Below, piece after piece: positions 1 to 7,502 of a stretch of DNA of 12,135 nucleotides. The stretch's first letter is position 1. Each line of letters opens with the position of its first letter. A program made the translations under genes and the position numbers. Where the stretch lies: contig CANRLY010000043.1 of assembly GCA_947631585.1 (NCBI GenBank), positions 1 to 12,135 of the forward strand. The letters run 5' to 3'. The notes beneath the pieces were generated by a model. That model had not been told where the DNA came from. It saw only the letters and a list, made by a program, of their open reading frames with translations, and did no database searches. Source of the stretch: an uncultured Clostridia bacterium. Lineage in GTDB: Bacteria; Bacillota; Clostridia; Oscillospirales; Ruminococcaceae.

Positions 1-1894
1 CATAAATAAAGTCGTTAAAATCAATGGAGTATCCCTCTGCATATCTTGCCGGATAGCCAAAACTCCTCATAAGAAGCACGCCTGCGCTTGCAAAATATGT
101 ACAATATCCTTGTTTCTGCTGTTCCAGAAAATACTTTACAAAATCCTTATCTTCCGGGGTCTTTCCGGGTGTGAGAGTGTATTTGAAATTTGCGTTGAAG
201 TAAGCTTGTATAGAATCGGCGATTATTGCAGGAGAATAATCTGAGCCGATGCTGCAAAAACCGTCGGTAACGCAGCTGTAGTCGTCAGGAACAGGGTAGT
301 CAAGTATGTTTTTGACGATTTCGTCATAAGCAGAACTTATCACATTCGCATCGACATCTGTGTATTTATCTCTTGCAAATTTCACATAATTCCTGTACTC
401 ATAATCATTTGGGTAAATTAAGTTCACTTGGTATAAATATGGCGTCATTTCAGAATTTGTGTTGATAACATTTTTTATCGACGTGTAATTTGTCGTATTG
501 TTGTAAAATGAAAGTCTGTATTTATCGTTTTTATTTTTCAGATAACTATCCTCGGTGAGTTTGTAATCATCAGACTGTCCGGCGGGATCATGGATAGTAT
601 AGTAAGGCTCATAGTAAAACTTCTTGCTTGCGCCTTTTATATTTATTTCCATTATGTCCGATCGAAGGGGTTCTTCCTGAAAAGTTATATTTTCTGCGAT
701 ATGGGCGTTATAATTCTGAAAGCATATCGCCTCATAATCGGAAAACAGCTGAGGATTATCTTCGTAGTATTTTTCAGGGATCTGCTCCCAGCTGTTTCCA
801 GTGTAATTTCCGGCCACATAACCTTTCAGGTAAATGGGGCAGGAAAATTCCATAGTAGGGGAGAACACCTTTACTTCCAAAGCCGTATCTCCGCTGTAAG
901 AGACCTTGTCAGTTCTGCCGAGTTTTCCGCCGTTGATACCGCCTATGCTCTTTATCGGCAGGATATCCATTTCTATAGCCAGATCTTCCAGCATATCGGG
1001 AACATTTTTCAGCGAAAACTCAGTAAAGGACTTTTTGATACTTTTCCTGAGCTGATTAACATTATCTGGACGCTCGTTGAAAAAGCCCCCCAGAAACAGC
1101 GAAGCCGCTAATATAACTAACGATACCACCGAAGCTATTATTAAAGTGACCGAGCCGGAATACATTATCAGTTCTTTTGACGATATGTAGAATTTGTTGG
1201 TATTTGGTCTTAGCCGGTAAGATGAGTCCGACCGTGAATATACAGAATTCCAGCAGGAAAGCTGCATGGAAAAAACGCTTACCCAGCAGATGAGCAGCAC
1301 AAAAAACGCAATGTAGTTAGGCGCAAATCCCCAGAAAGCTCCTACTTCAAACAAAGGGAATGTAAGCACGAACATCAGAATAAAATAGGTCTTGTAATAA
1401 CAGGCGATAGACAGTCCTGTAATTACAAAGGTAAGCACGAACACACCTGTCAGCAGGATATAAGTTTTGTGGTTGTTTGCAACATTTACCAATTCATCTG
1501 AGAAAATGCCGTTATATCCTGCTTTGTCGCAAAACTCGTTTACTAGATAGCAAAAACCGAATCTTATCTTATTTAAAAGCAGCAGCAATGCGATGGAATC
1601 AGCTATCACAAACAGCGAGCAGACAGTCACCACGGAATTTTTTCTGCTTCCGAAAGAACAGCTGATAAGAGTCAGAGCCACGCCGTATAAAAACAAAAAG
1701 AAATAGTTGATCTTCAGGTTTATATAACTTGCCGCCATGAACACAGAGCTTATCGCCGCTGCGCCGACTATCATCATTCTGAAAATGTTATTTTTGCTGT
1801 TCAGCTGCTTTTTGGTAGACAGGTATATTTCACCGCTTATATGCAGCCCGTCAGAATTTATGCTGCGCCTGTTGCGCCATTTATTTCTTCTCAT
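1..1894 (-). CDS. Membrane-anchored transglutaminase-like protein (TgpA/DUF3488-like), C-terminus cut by window edge
   Basis: This reading frame is open without a stop from an ATG at 1894 to the left edge, giving about 631 residues; the gene continues beyond the window. The N-terminal half is a membrane domain with about seven hydrophobic segments (roughly residues 39-58, 64-80, 87-106, 145-167, 170-190, 193-210 and 243-270). An extracytoplasmic region follows, containing YLKGYVAGNYTGNSW, which resembles the segment between membrane and catalytic domains in TgpA-type proteins. A transglutaminase-like core begins near residue 500. The motif QGYCTYFASAGVLLM places the probable catalytic Cys at residue 598, followed by the typical GYPARYAEGY. 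The His and Asp of the expected triad would lie past the edge and cannot be checked. The start has a good ribosome site (AAAGGAG). The gene lies 36 bp after the DUF58 gene and is surely in its operon. Family members act on proteins or peptides at the cell surface; the substrate here is unknown. Confidence 0.88.
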   Translation of the reverse strand, partial: MRRNKWRNRRSINSDGLHISGEIYLSTKKQLNSKNNIFRMMIVGAAAISSVFMAASYINLKINYFFLFLYGVALTLISCSFGSRKNSVVTVCSLFVIADSIALLLLLNKIRFGFCYLVNEFCDKAGYNGIFSDELVNVANNHKTYILLTGVFVLTFVITGLSIACYYKTYFILMFVLTFPLFEVGAFWGFAPNYIAFFVLLICWVSVFSMQLSCWNSVYSRSDSSYRLRPNTNKFYISSKELIMYSGSVTLIIASVVSLVILAASLFLGGFFNERPDNVNQLRKSIKKSFTEFSLKNVPDMLEDLAIEMDILPIKSIGGINGGKLGRTDKVSYSGDTALEVKVFSPTMEFSCPIYLKGYVAGNYTGNSWEQIPEKYYEDNPQLFSDYEAICFQNYNAHIAENITFQEEPLRSDIMEINIKGASKKFYYEPYYTIHDPAGQSDDYKLTEDSYLKNKNDKYRLSFYNNTTNYTSIKNVINTNSEMTPYLYQVNLIYPNDYEYRNYVKFARDKYTDVDANVISSAYDEIVKNILDYPVPDDYSCVTDGFCSIGSDYSPAIIADSIQAYFNANFKYTLTPGKTPEDKDFVKYFLEQQKQGYCTYFASAGVLLMRSFGYPARYAEGYSIDFNDFIY

Positions 1895-1930
1895 ATCCTG
1901 CCTCTCCTTTCTTTATCTTTCTGTTAAAGG

Positions 1931-3148
1931 TCATATTACGAGATATTCAATACATTTTGAGATCTTGCCCGGATCGACATTAATTATCTCGAAGCTCTGA
2001 GAATCGTCATTGCCAAGAAACGGATAGCCCTCCGGCACTGCATGGATAACTGTAACATTTCCGGTAGTGTTATATTCTTCCAGAGTGGACAGCTCATCTT
2101 GCGATAACATAGCTGTAAAATAAATGATACGGTACTGTTTATCGGCGGAATTATCCTCAATAAAATGCTCCAGCACAGACTCTCCGTTATCATTGTCATA
2201 GCCGTTTTTCAGGATAGCTTCTATTATTACCGGCAGGTCCTCGGGGTCAGCCGCCGATACTTTTTCAACAGTCCCGCTTTCCTTTGACAGATAAACTATA
2301 CTGTGCGGAATGTTCTCATCGCTGAGAAATGCCGATATCGAAAACATAGCTTCCATGCAGGTGTCAAATGAACTGTATTTTACGTCAGACCTGTCAGAAC
2401 TGTTTATCCGTGAATCGAACAGCAGACATATAGCGTCGTTAAGGGGCAGGGAATAGTCTTTCACAAAAAGCTCGTCCTGCTTGGCGGTAAGCTTCCAGTG
2501 TATGCGGTTCACCTTGTCGCCCGGCTTGTACTGGTGAGTATCGAATATCTCTGACGGGTCGTCGCCGCTTTTGGTCTTTGAGAAGGTACTGCTTTCATAG
2601 TTAGCCACACAACTGGTATTTACTTCCAGATTAAGTATCGAAATTTCAGGGGTTATAAGTATCTCGCAGCTGTTTTTCCCGAAAATAATATTATTGCTTT
2701 TAAGCTTTGTTTTACACAAACGGAACAGGTCATACAGTATCACAGTGGTAACCTTAAATTCCAGAATACCGCAATGCTCAGGGGTCACCTGCAATCTGAG
2801 AGTCTGGGTGTTGTTTGAAAATATCGGACTGGATATCCTGAATTTTTGGGTCTTGCTGGAAAGCCTGTTGTAACATTCGATAGTTATTACCGCAGACGAT
2901 ACAGAAAACCTGCTCTTGTTAGAAACTGTCAGCAGCAAAGGTATCTCTGCGCCCCTGCAATAGTTATGCTGGTGGGTCTTGATCTCATAGGATATTTTTT
3001 TGCGCTGGGCAAAAAGCAGTATGGCTGAGATCGCCGGCATCAGAAATATGAAGATCATCAGATACAGGGATAGGTTGTCTACATAAAAAATATAGAATGC
3101 GACTGAACAGATCAGCAGCATAAAGTAAAAGATACGCAGCCCGATCAT
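1931..3148 (-). CDS. DUF58 domain-containing membrane protein
   Basis: This is a 405-residue protein with two N-terminal hydrophobic segments (about residues 5-22 and 27-46) and then a soluble region. The DUF58 signature is clear at residues 207-231: YKPGDKVNRIHWKLTAKQDE, followed by LFVKDY. This matches the family pattern of a YxPGD, an RxIHWK and a downstream V-K/R-D/E. Just after it, LLFDSRINSS (242-251) is where a von Willebrand A-like fold begins; the metal-site pattern is not the canonical DxSxS and may be degenerate. The LYDLFRL segment near 138-144 corresponds to the DxFGLF-like element common in the family. The start codon overlaps the stop of the moxR-like gene by 4 bp (ATGA), which implies translational coupling. 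DUF58 proteins typically partner with MoxR ATPases, probably as a client or adaptor. The exact function is unknown. Confidence 0.9.
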   Translation of the reverse strand: MIGLRIFYFMLLICSVAFYIFYVDNLSLYLMIFIFLMPAISAILLFAQRKKISYEIKTHQHNYCRGAEIPLLLTVSNKSRFSVSSAVITIECYNRLSSKTQKFRISSPIFSNNTQTLRLQVTPEHCGILEFKVTTVILYDLFRLCKTKLKSNNIIFGKNSCEILITPEISILNLEVNTSCVANYESSTFSKTKSGDDPSEIFDTHQYKPGDKVNRIHWKLTAKQDELFVKDYSLPLNDAICLLFDSRINSSDRSDVKYSSFDTCMEAMFSISAFLSDENIPHSIVYLSKESGTVEKVSAADPEDLPVIIEAILKNGYDNDNGESVLEHFIEDNSADKQYRIIYFTAMLSQDELSTLEEYNTTGNVTVIHAVPEGYPFLGNDDSQSFEIINVDPGKISKCIEYLVI

Positions 3149-4128
3149 AATATACCTGCCTTGGAAACCTTGGGTATCTCCACAGTATTGACAATGTCGT
3201 TCAGGACGTCGTAGACAGACACGCCGTTTACTTTAGAACGGGAACTAAGCAGTATCCTGTGGGCGACCACATCGTTGAACGCATACAAAGCATCGTCCGG
3301 AACGGCATAATTCCTACCTTTGAGCAAAGCTGTCGCCTTGGTCATGTTGGTAAGAGCTATCGTGCCTCTGGGGCTAAGTCCCAGTTTTATAAGCTGGTGC
3401 TCTCTGGTTGCTTTTGCCAGTGAAGCGATATACTCATAAACTTTATCAGAAACATATATGTTTTCAACAACTTTTCTGGAAAGGATTATATCTTCTGCGT
3501 CCATGACCCTGTTAACGTTATCCAAAGGATTGAATCCCTGTTTGGATTTAAGCATATTGACCTCACTCACAATGTCCGGATAGCCCACAGTCAGGCGGAT
3601 AATAAACCTGTCCAGCTGCGATTCGGGGAGCATCTGAGTTCCGATAGAACCAATAGGGTTCTGCGTGGCGATAACTATATACGGATCGGGTGCGCTTCTT
3701 GTAACGCCGTCAACAGTGACTTTGCCTTCTTCCATTATCTCCAGAAGCGCCGATTGGGTCTTGCTGGAAGTCCTGTTTATCTCGTCTGCCAGAAAAAGGT
3801 TGCAGATGGCTGCGCCCTCCTTATAATCAAAAGTTCCGGTCTGCTTGTTATATACGGAAAACCCGGTAACATCAGTAGGCAGCACGTCCGGCGTGAACTG
3901 AAGTCTTTTGTATTCAAGGGACAAAGTTTTTGAAATAGCAAGCGCAAGAGTGGTTTTTCCCACTCCGGGTATATCTTCTATCAGAATGTGACCTTTTGCC
4001 AGAATGGCGATAAGAGTCTTGATTATAACTTCATCTTTTCCGATAATAACTTTCTTTACTTCATCAATTACTTCTCTTATCTGTCTCAGAACAGTGATCT
4101 GTTCGTTATTAAGTTCACTTTTTTCCAT
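3145..4128 (-). CDS. MoxR-family AAA+ ATPase
   Basis: This is a 327-residue cytoplasmic AAA+ ATPase of the MoxR type, the usual length for the family. Visible motifs are Walker A GVGKTT (55-60), Walker B LFLADEINR (111-119), sensor 1 IATQNP (153-158), the arginine-finger region ESQLDRF (169-175), and a sensor 2-like LSPRG in the C-terminal helical lid. MoxR proteins are thought to act as chaperone-like remodelers, often of proteins with VWA or DUF58 domains, and the next gene encodes a DUF58 protein. It is the first gene of the leftward operon. The ATG has a ribosome site AAAGGAAT about 9 bases upstream. A SigA-type promoter lies at 4173-4201. The gene is divergent from spoIIIAA with 188 bp between them. 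Family assignment is firm; the process served is not known. Confidence 0.94.
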   Translation of the reverse strand: MEKSELNNEQITVLRQIREVIDEVKKVIIGKDEVIIKTLIAILAKGHILIEDIPGVGKTTLALAISKTLSLEYKRLQFTPDVLPTDVTGFSVYNKQTGTFDYKEGAAICNLFLADEINRTSSKTQSALLEIMEEGKVTVDGVTRSAPDPYIVIATQNPIGSIGTQMLPESQLDRFIIRLTVGYPDIVSEVNMLKSKQGFNPLDNVNRVMDAEDIILSRKVVENIYVSDKVYEYIASLAKATREHQLIKLGLSPRGTIALTNMTKATALLKGRNYAVPDDALYAFNDVVAHRILLSSRSKVNGVSVYDVLNDIVNTVEIPKVSKAGIL

Positions 4129-4154
4129 TTTATATATTCCTTTCTTTTATAGAC

Positions 4155-4183
4155 ATAATAACATACTATTTAATAATAACATA
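4155..4183. repeat. 11-bp direct repeat in the moxR promoter
   Basis: ATAATAACATA occurs exactly at 4155-4165 and again at 4173-4183, with start points 18 bp apart. On the minus strand both copies read TATGTTATTAT. The 4173-4183 copy contains the predicted extended -10 box of the moxR promoter; the other lies across the predicted start and early leader. The repeat could be a chance product of AT-rich DNA, a duplicated -10 element or an operator. Confidence 0.5.
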
Positions 4184-4201
4184 TTTCAACTGAAATTGCA
4201 A
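4173..4201 (-). promoter_or_regulatory. Predicted SigA promoter for the moxR-DUF58-transglutaminase operon
   Basis: Read on the minus strand, TTGCAA (4201-4196) is followed by a 17-bp spacer and TATTAT (4178-4173). A TGT lies directly before the -10, forming an extended -10 box. The -10 matches TATAAT at 5 of 6 positions and the -35 matches TTGACA at 4 of 6. Transcription would start near 4166, leaving a leader of about 38 bases that includes the AAAGGAAT ribosome site. This is consensus matching by eye, not measured activity. Confidence 0.6.
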
Positions 4202-4244
4202 CAGTTTAATGGATTTCTTTTTGAAACATAATTTTGATTTAAGG

Positions 4245-4273
4245 TCATAACAAACGCACGGCACACATAGAAT
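4245..4273 (+). promoter_or_regulatory. Predicted SigmaE promoter of the spoIIIA operon
   Basis: TCATAAC (4245-4251), a 14-bp spacer, then CATAGAAT (4266-4273). The SigmaE consensus known from Bacillus subtilis is roughly K-M-ATA-W-W, 13-15 bp, then CATACA-H-T. The -10 differs only by G for C at the fifth base, and the spacing is exactly in range. The predicted start is near 4280, about 36 bases before the spoIIIAA ATG. This fits the mother-cell expression expected of spoIIIA. Assignment is by consensus and context. Confidence 0.72.
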
Positions 4274-4316
4274 TAAATAGTCAACAGCTTGTACTTGCAA
4301 AGAAAGGAAGATAAAA

Positions 4317-5261
4317 ATGCTAAGTGATGAGACCAGACTGGAACAAGCGGAAAGAATACTTACGCCTGCGCTGAGGACGGCAATAGACCGCATACCGGAT
4401 ATAGAGTCCAGGAGGATACAGGATATAAGGCTCAGGCTGGGGAGAAACCTTTCGGTCACCATTTTTGACAAGGAATACTTCGTAGATCAGGACGGTGTGT
4501 TGTCAAATTCGCCTGATAAAGCGGTAAAAGTCACCGCTGCCGACATAGATACCGTATTTAAAAACTCTTTCCGGAACTCTCTGCACAGTTTTTCAAGGGA
4601 GCTGAGTCAGGGGTACATAACCATCAGCGGAGGAAGCCGTGTAGGCTTTTGCGGACAGGCGGTCATCAACCCTTTGAAAGACAGCACGCCTGATTCTGTA
4701 AAAAACGTTTCATCAATAAATATCCGCATAGCCAGGGAAATTTACGGCTGTTCAAACGAAATATACCGAAAGACCTTCGCCGCAGGAGGAAAAAGCCTGC
4801 TTATCATAGGACCGCCGTGTTCCGGAAAGACCACTGTTCTCAGAGATCTTTGCAGGCTGCTTGGCGATGAGAAAAGAATATCACTTATAGACGAGAGAAA
4901 TGAGATATCATCTTCTATAGACGGAGAAGCACAGAACAACGTGGGAATGTTGACTGATGTGTTCTGCTCTTATGAAAAGTACAACGGCATTATGACCGCA
5001 GTCAAGGTGATGTCGCCAAAGATACTGGTTTGTGACGAGATAGGTTCTAAGGAAGATACAAAAGCTTTGGAATATGCGGTAAATTCCGGAGTAGAGCTTG
5101 TCGCAACAGCCCATTGTCCCGATTACGACGATGCAAGAAAGCGAGTAACTATCGCCAGACTGCTTAAATTCGGAGTCTTTGACTATACGGCTGTTCTCGG
5201 TACGGGAACTATGTGCGGAAAACTCATAAGGCTTGTCAGGTCCGGTGATAAGAATGATTAA
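4317..5261 (+). CDS. spoIIIAA: Stage III sporulation protein AA, secretion-type ATPase
   Basis: SpoIIIAA is the cytoplasmic ATPase of the mother-cell SpoIIIA complex and resembles ATPases of type II/IV secretion and pilus systems. It is thought to power or gate the channel that keeps the engulfed forespore active. The 314 residues are close to the about 307 of B. subtilis. Residues about 25-160 form the N-terminal domain, with motifs typical of the family such as FRNSLHSFSREL, QGYITISGG and RVGFCG. Walker A is GPPCSGKTT (165-173), and Walker B is ILVCDEIG with the Asp and Glu at 240-241. An ATAHC motif follows, where secretion ATPases carry a conserved His. The ATG has a clear ribosome site, AAAGGAAG, 6 bases upstream. 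It is the first gene of the operon, behind the predicted SigmaE promoter, and overlaps spoIIIAB by 8 bp. Confidence 0.97.
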   Translation: MLSDETRLEQAERILTPALRTAIDRIPDIESRRIQDIRLRLGRNLSVTIFDKEYFVDQDGVLSNSPDKAVKVTAADIDTVFKNSFRNSLHSFSRELSQGYITISGGSRVGFCGQAVINPLKDSTPDSVKNVSSINIRIAREIYGCSNEIYRKTFAAGGKSLLIIGPPCSGKTTVLRDLCRLLGDEKRISLIDERNEISSSIDGEAQNNVGMLTDVFCSYEKYNGIMTAVKVMSPKILVCDEIGSKEDTKALEYAVNSGVELVATAHCPDYDDARKRVTIARLLKFGVFDYTAVLGTGTMCGKLIRLVRSGDKND

Positions 5262-5700
5262 ACTCATTGGGGCGGCGGCGATAGTCATTGCAGCGTCGGG
5301 CATTGGCTTTTACAAGGCAAGGTGTCTTGAAAAACGCCTTTCAACGCTGGTAAAAGCGGCAAGAATGTTAGGCGAGATAAAAATAGCGCTGAATTACAGT
5401 CTTATGACTACAGAAGATATAATAACTTTTTTGGAAACAAACAGCAGTCTGAAGCAGTTGGCAGAACAGCGAAACGGCAGTATAAGCTGTCTTTCTGAAA
5501 GGGAAAACCAGCTGCTTGCCGATTTCTGGGCGCAGCTTGGCAGTTCCGACCTTGAAAGCCAGCTATCCTCAGCGGATATGTACATAGCCGAGCTGGAGGA
5601 AGATATTTCGGAGATCAGAGAGTCAAAAGAAGCCAAATGCCGCTTGTACCGTACAATGGGGATACTCTCAGGACTTTTCATCTGCATAATGCTGATATGA
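5254..5700 (+). CDS. spoIIIAB: Stage III sporulation protein AB
   Basis: SpoIIIAB is a small bitopic membrane protein of the SpoIIIA complex, with a fold that has been compared to GspF of type II secretion. One N-terminal hydrophobic segment (LIGAAAIVIAASGIGFY, about residues 3-20) is followed by a charged helical cytoplasmic domain and a second hydrophobic stretch at the very C-terminus (GILSGLFICIMLI). ARMLGEIKIALNYS resembles the family's E-I-x-x-AL pattern. I chose the ATG at 5254 (148 residues), which has GGTGAT a few bases upstream and overlaps the spoIIIAA stop by 8 bp. An in-frame TTG at 5233 would add seven residues but lacks a clear ribosome site. B. subtilis SpoIIIAB is somewhat longer (about 171). 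Confidence 0.92.
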   Translation: MIKLIGAAAIVIAASGIGFYKARCLEKRLSTLVKAARMLGEIKIALNYSLMTTEDIITFLETNSSLKQLAEQRNGSISCLSERENQLLADFWAQLGSSDLESQLSSADMYIAELEEDISEIRESKEAKCRLYRTMGILSGLFICIMLI

Positions 5701-5740
5701 ACTGCCGCTTGTTTCTGAATGTGAAAGGAAAGCAATTATT

Positions 5741-5938
5741 ATGGAAGTAGATCTGATCTTCAGGATCGCCGCAATAGGGATAATCGTTGCCGTGCTGAAT
5801 CAGCTGCTCAAGCGTGCTGAACGTGACGAGCAGGCGATGATGACAACTCTTGCCGGACTGATAGTCGTGCTGATGATGATAATACAGGAGATAGGCGATC
5901 TGTTTGATTCGATCAAGAGCATTTTCGGGCTTTACTGA
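5741..5938 (+). CDS. spoIIIAC: Stage III sporulation protein AC
   Basis: This 65-residue membrane protein is almost the same size as B. subtilis SpoIIIAC (about 68). Two hydrophobic segments (about residues 5-22 and 36-50) flank a charged loop KRAERDEQ, giving a hairpin topology. The motif pattern LLKRAERDEQ and QEIGDLFDSIKSIFGLY is typical of the family. It is part of the mother-cell membrane platform of the SpoIIIA-SpoIIQ channel, together with AB, AD and AE. The ATG follows the ribosome site AAAGGAAA, 40 bp after the spoIIIAB stop. The stop codon shares one base with the start of spoIIIAD, implying coupled translation. Confidence 0.96.
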   Translation: MEVDLIFRIAAIGIIVAVLNQLLKRAERDEQAMMTTLAGLIVVLMMIIQEIGDLFDSIKSIFGLY

Positions 5939-6324
5939 TGGATATAGTAATGATCTGCGGACTTTGCATTACCGCTGCCATACTGTGCAAGGTCATCGAA
6001 AAGGACAACAAGGAAATATCCATAGTTATCGCTTTGCTAGGCTCTGCGTTAGTACTGTTTTCAGTAATTACGCAGATATCGCAGATCGCAGGGGAGATAA
6101 CCGGTCTGTTCAGCAGCGCAGAGATACCTGACGAGTACCCTGAAATAATCTTCAAAGCTCTTGGCATATGTTATATAACTCAGATAGGTTCTGACTGCTG
6201 CCGTGACTGCGGAGAAAACAGTCTAGCTTCAGCAGTCGAGACTTTTGGCAGGATCTCAGTGCTTGTCATTGCTATACCTGCGTTCAGATCCCTTTCGGAG
6301 ATAATCAAAGCAATTTTGGACTAG
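5938..6324 (+). CDS. spoIIIAD: Stage III sporulation protein AD
   Basis: This 128-residue polytopic membrane protein matches the size of B. subtilis SpoIIIAD (about 133). Hydrophobic segments lie at about residues 3-19, 27-47 and 105-116. The family region after the second segment (ISQIAGEI, then KALGICYITQIGSD and CGENSLASAVE) is recognisable; homologues usually read D-x-G-E-x-A-x-A-x-K-x-E here. It overlaps the spoIIIAC stop by one base. There are seven Cys residues, including Cys87, Cys88 and Cys91 in the conserved loop, which seems many for this family. Role: a membrane component of the SpoIIIA complex in the mother-cell-derived membrane around the forespore. Confidence 0.95.
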   Translation: MDIVMICGLCITAAILCKVIEKDNKEISIVIALLGSALVLFSVITQISQIAGEITGLFSSAEIPDEYPEIIFKALGICYITQIGSDCCRDCGENSLASAVETFGRISVLVIAIPAFRSLSEIIKAILD

Positions 6325-6340
6325 AAAAACAGAGGCTTAT

Positions 6341-7489
6341 ATGAAAAAGGTACTGACGTTTATACTTGCGTTTTGGTTTTCAACTTTATTGATATGCTTT
6401 CCGGCAGCTGCCAGTTCTGAAAATTCACAGGACAGCGCTGATGAAATGCAGTCGGTGCTTGACAGCGTTGACAGTGAGCTTCAGGGCAGCATTGACGGAG
6501 ATACGGCAAAAGATCTGGACGACAACGGCGTTTATGCCGATTCACCTGAAAGTATCAGCGATTTTTCCGTTTCCGACCTGATAGGATACATATTCGGCAA
6601 ATTTACCGGCTTGACCGGCAGCATATTCAAACTTATTGCAAAAGTCACAGCGGCGGCGCTGCTTTGCGCATTTGTAAGGTCGGTCGCTCCCGAAAACGGC
6701 GCAATAAGCAGTACGTTTTCCACTGTAACTGTCATATGCGCTTTGACTGTAATGATAGACCAAGTGACCGAATGTGTCGGACTGGCTGTTGATTCGCTTC
6801 AAGGGATAAATACTTTCATGCTCAGTTATATTCCGGTGTATTCCAGCATAATCGCCACCAGCGGCAGCCCGGCAGGGGGAACGGCTTACTATGTGACTCT
6901 TTTTACTATGTGCGAATTGATGACGCTTATCGCAAACAAGATATTCATGCCGCTAATGAGTATCGTTATGGCGATCTCTGTTATCGAAGCCATAAACCCG
7001 AACTTTTCTTTCTGCCACATTGCAGGGAGTCTGAAAAATCTTGTAAAATGGCTGATGGGCGTTATGATGACGATATTTGTCGGCTCGCTGTCAGTTCAGA
7101 GCATAATTGGCGTTTCTGCTGATACAGTAGGCATAAAAGCCGCAAAATATGCGGTATCTACTTTTGTGCCAGTGGTCGGCGGGGCGGTATCGGACGCTTA
7201 TTCGACCGTCCGCAGCAGTTTAGGCATAATACGTTCGGGAATAGGCGGCTTTGGGATAATCGTTATTCTGTTCATAGCCTTGAGACCGATACTGCTGTCA
7301 GCGGCGCTGAAACTGGTAACATCAGTGTGCTGTGTCATCTCGGAAATAATGGGCGAAAAGGAACTGGCTCATCTGATGAACAGCACCTCATCGGTTTTAT
7401 CTATGTGCCTTAGCATTGTTATCTGCACTTCATTGGTGTTCATTATTTCTACCGCACTTCTGATGCTGGCATCGCTGAATCTCACATAA
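6341..7489 (+). CDS. spoIIIAE: Stage III sporulation protein AE
   Basis: SpoIIIAE is the large polytopic membrane component of the SpoIIIA complex and is thought to have a structural or transport role. The 382 residues compare with about 399 in B. subtilis. The N-terminus is a signal peptide (MKK, a hydrophobic core, then a likely cleavage in PAAASS near residue 25). An acidic segment (about 26-80, rich in D, S and E) follows, and then a membrane domain with six to eight hydrophobic stretches up to the C-terminus. Family-like pieces include YIPVYSSIIATSG, INPNFSF and FVPVVGGAVSDAYSTV. The latter two are among the most conserved parts of the family. It begins 17 bp after spoIIIAD behind the modest ribosome site AGAGG. 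The product should sit in the outer forespore membrane with AC and AD. Confidence 0.96.
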   Translation: MKKVLTFILAFWFSTLLICFPAAASSENSQDSADEMQSVLDSVDSELQGSIDGDTAKDLDDNGVYADSPESISDFSVSDLIGYIFGKFTGLTGSIFKLIAKVTAAALLCAFVRSVAPENGAISSTFSTVTVICALTVMIDQVTECVGLAVDSLQGINTFMLSYIPVYSSIIATSGSPAGGTAYYVTLFTMCELMTLIANKIFMPLMSIVMAISVIEAINPNFSFCHIAGSLKNLVKWLMGVMMTIFVGSLSVQSIIGVSADTVGIKAAKYAVSTFVPVVGGAVSDAYSTVRSSLGIIRSGIGGFGIIVILFIALRPILLSAALKLVTSVCCVISEIMGEKELAHLMNSTSSVLSMCLSIVICTSLVFIISTALLMLASLNLT

Positions 7490-7502
7490 AAGGACTAATA
7501 AT

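Larger units (their letters stand above)
4129..4316. promoter_or_regulatory. Divergent intergenic region between moxR-like gene and spoIIIAA
   Basis: This 188-bp AT-rich region separates two divergent operons. It holds a SigA-type promoter for the leftward moxR-like operon, a SigmaE-type promoter for the rightward spoIIIA operon, and an 11-bp direct repeat inside the moxR promoter. The two predicted promoters point away from each other and their core elements do not overlap. No terminator or RNA gene is visible. Confidence 0.7.

Noticed and set aside
590..1111. 173-codon plus-strand open frame
   Set aside because: It lies wholly antisense to the well-supported transglutaminase-like gene, shows no recognisable domain and has no convincing ribosome site.
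4166..4471. 101-codon minus-strand open frame across the spoIIIAA start
   Set aside because: It overlaps the spoIIIAA N-terminus and the promoter region, has low-complexity hydrophobic composition and resembles no known family.
5233..5253. TTG at 5233 as the spoIIIAB start
   Set aside because: It adds seven residues (from SGPVIR) inside spoIIIAA with no clear ribosome site; the ATG at 5254 fits the family N-terminus.
4908..5303. 131-codon minus-strand open frame inside spoIIIAA/AB
   Set aside because: It is antisense to the conserved Walker B region of SpoIIIAA; its openness follows from codon bias of the real gene.
5394..5735. 113-codon minus-strand open frame opposite spoIIIAB
   Set aside because: It is antisense to spoIIIAB, serine-rich as expected of a mirror frame, and has no family match that I can see.
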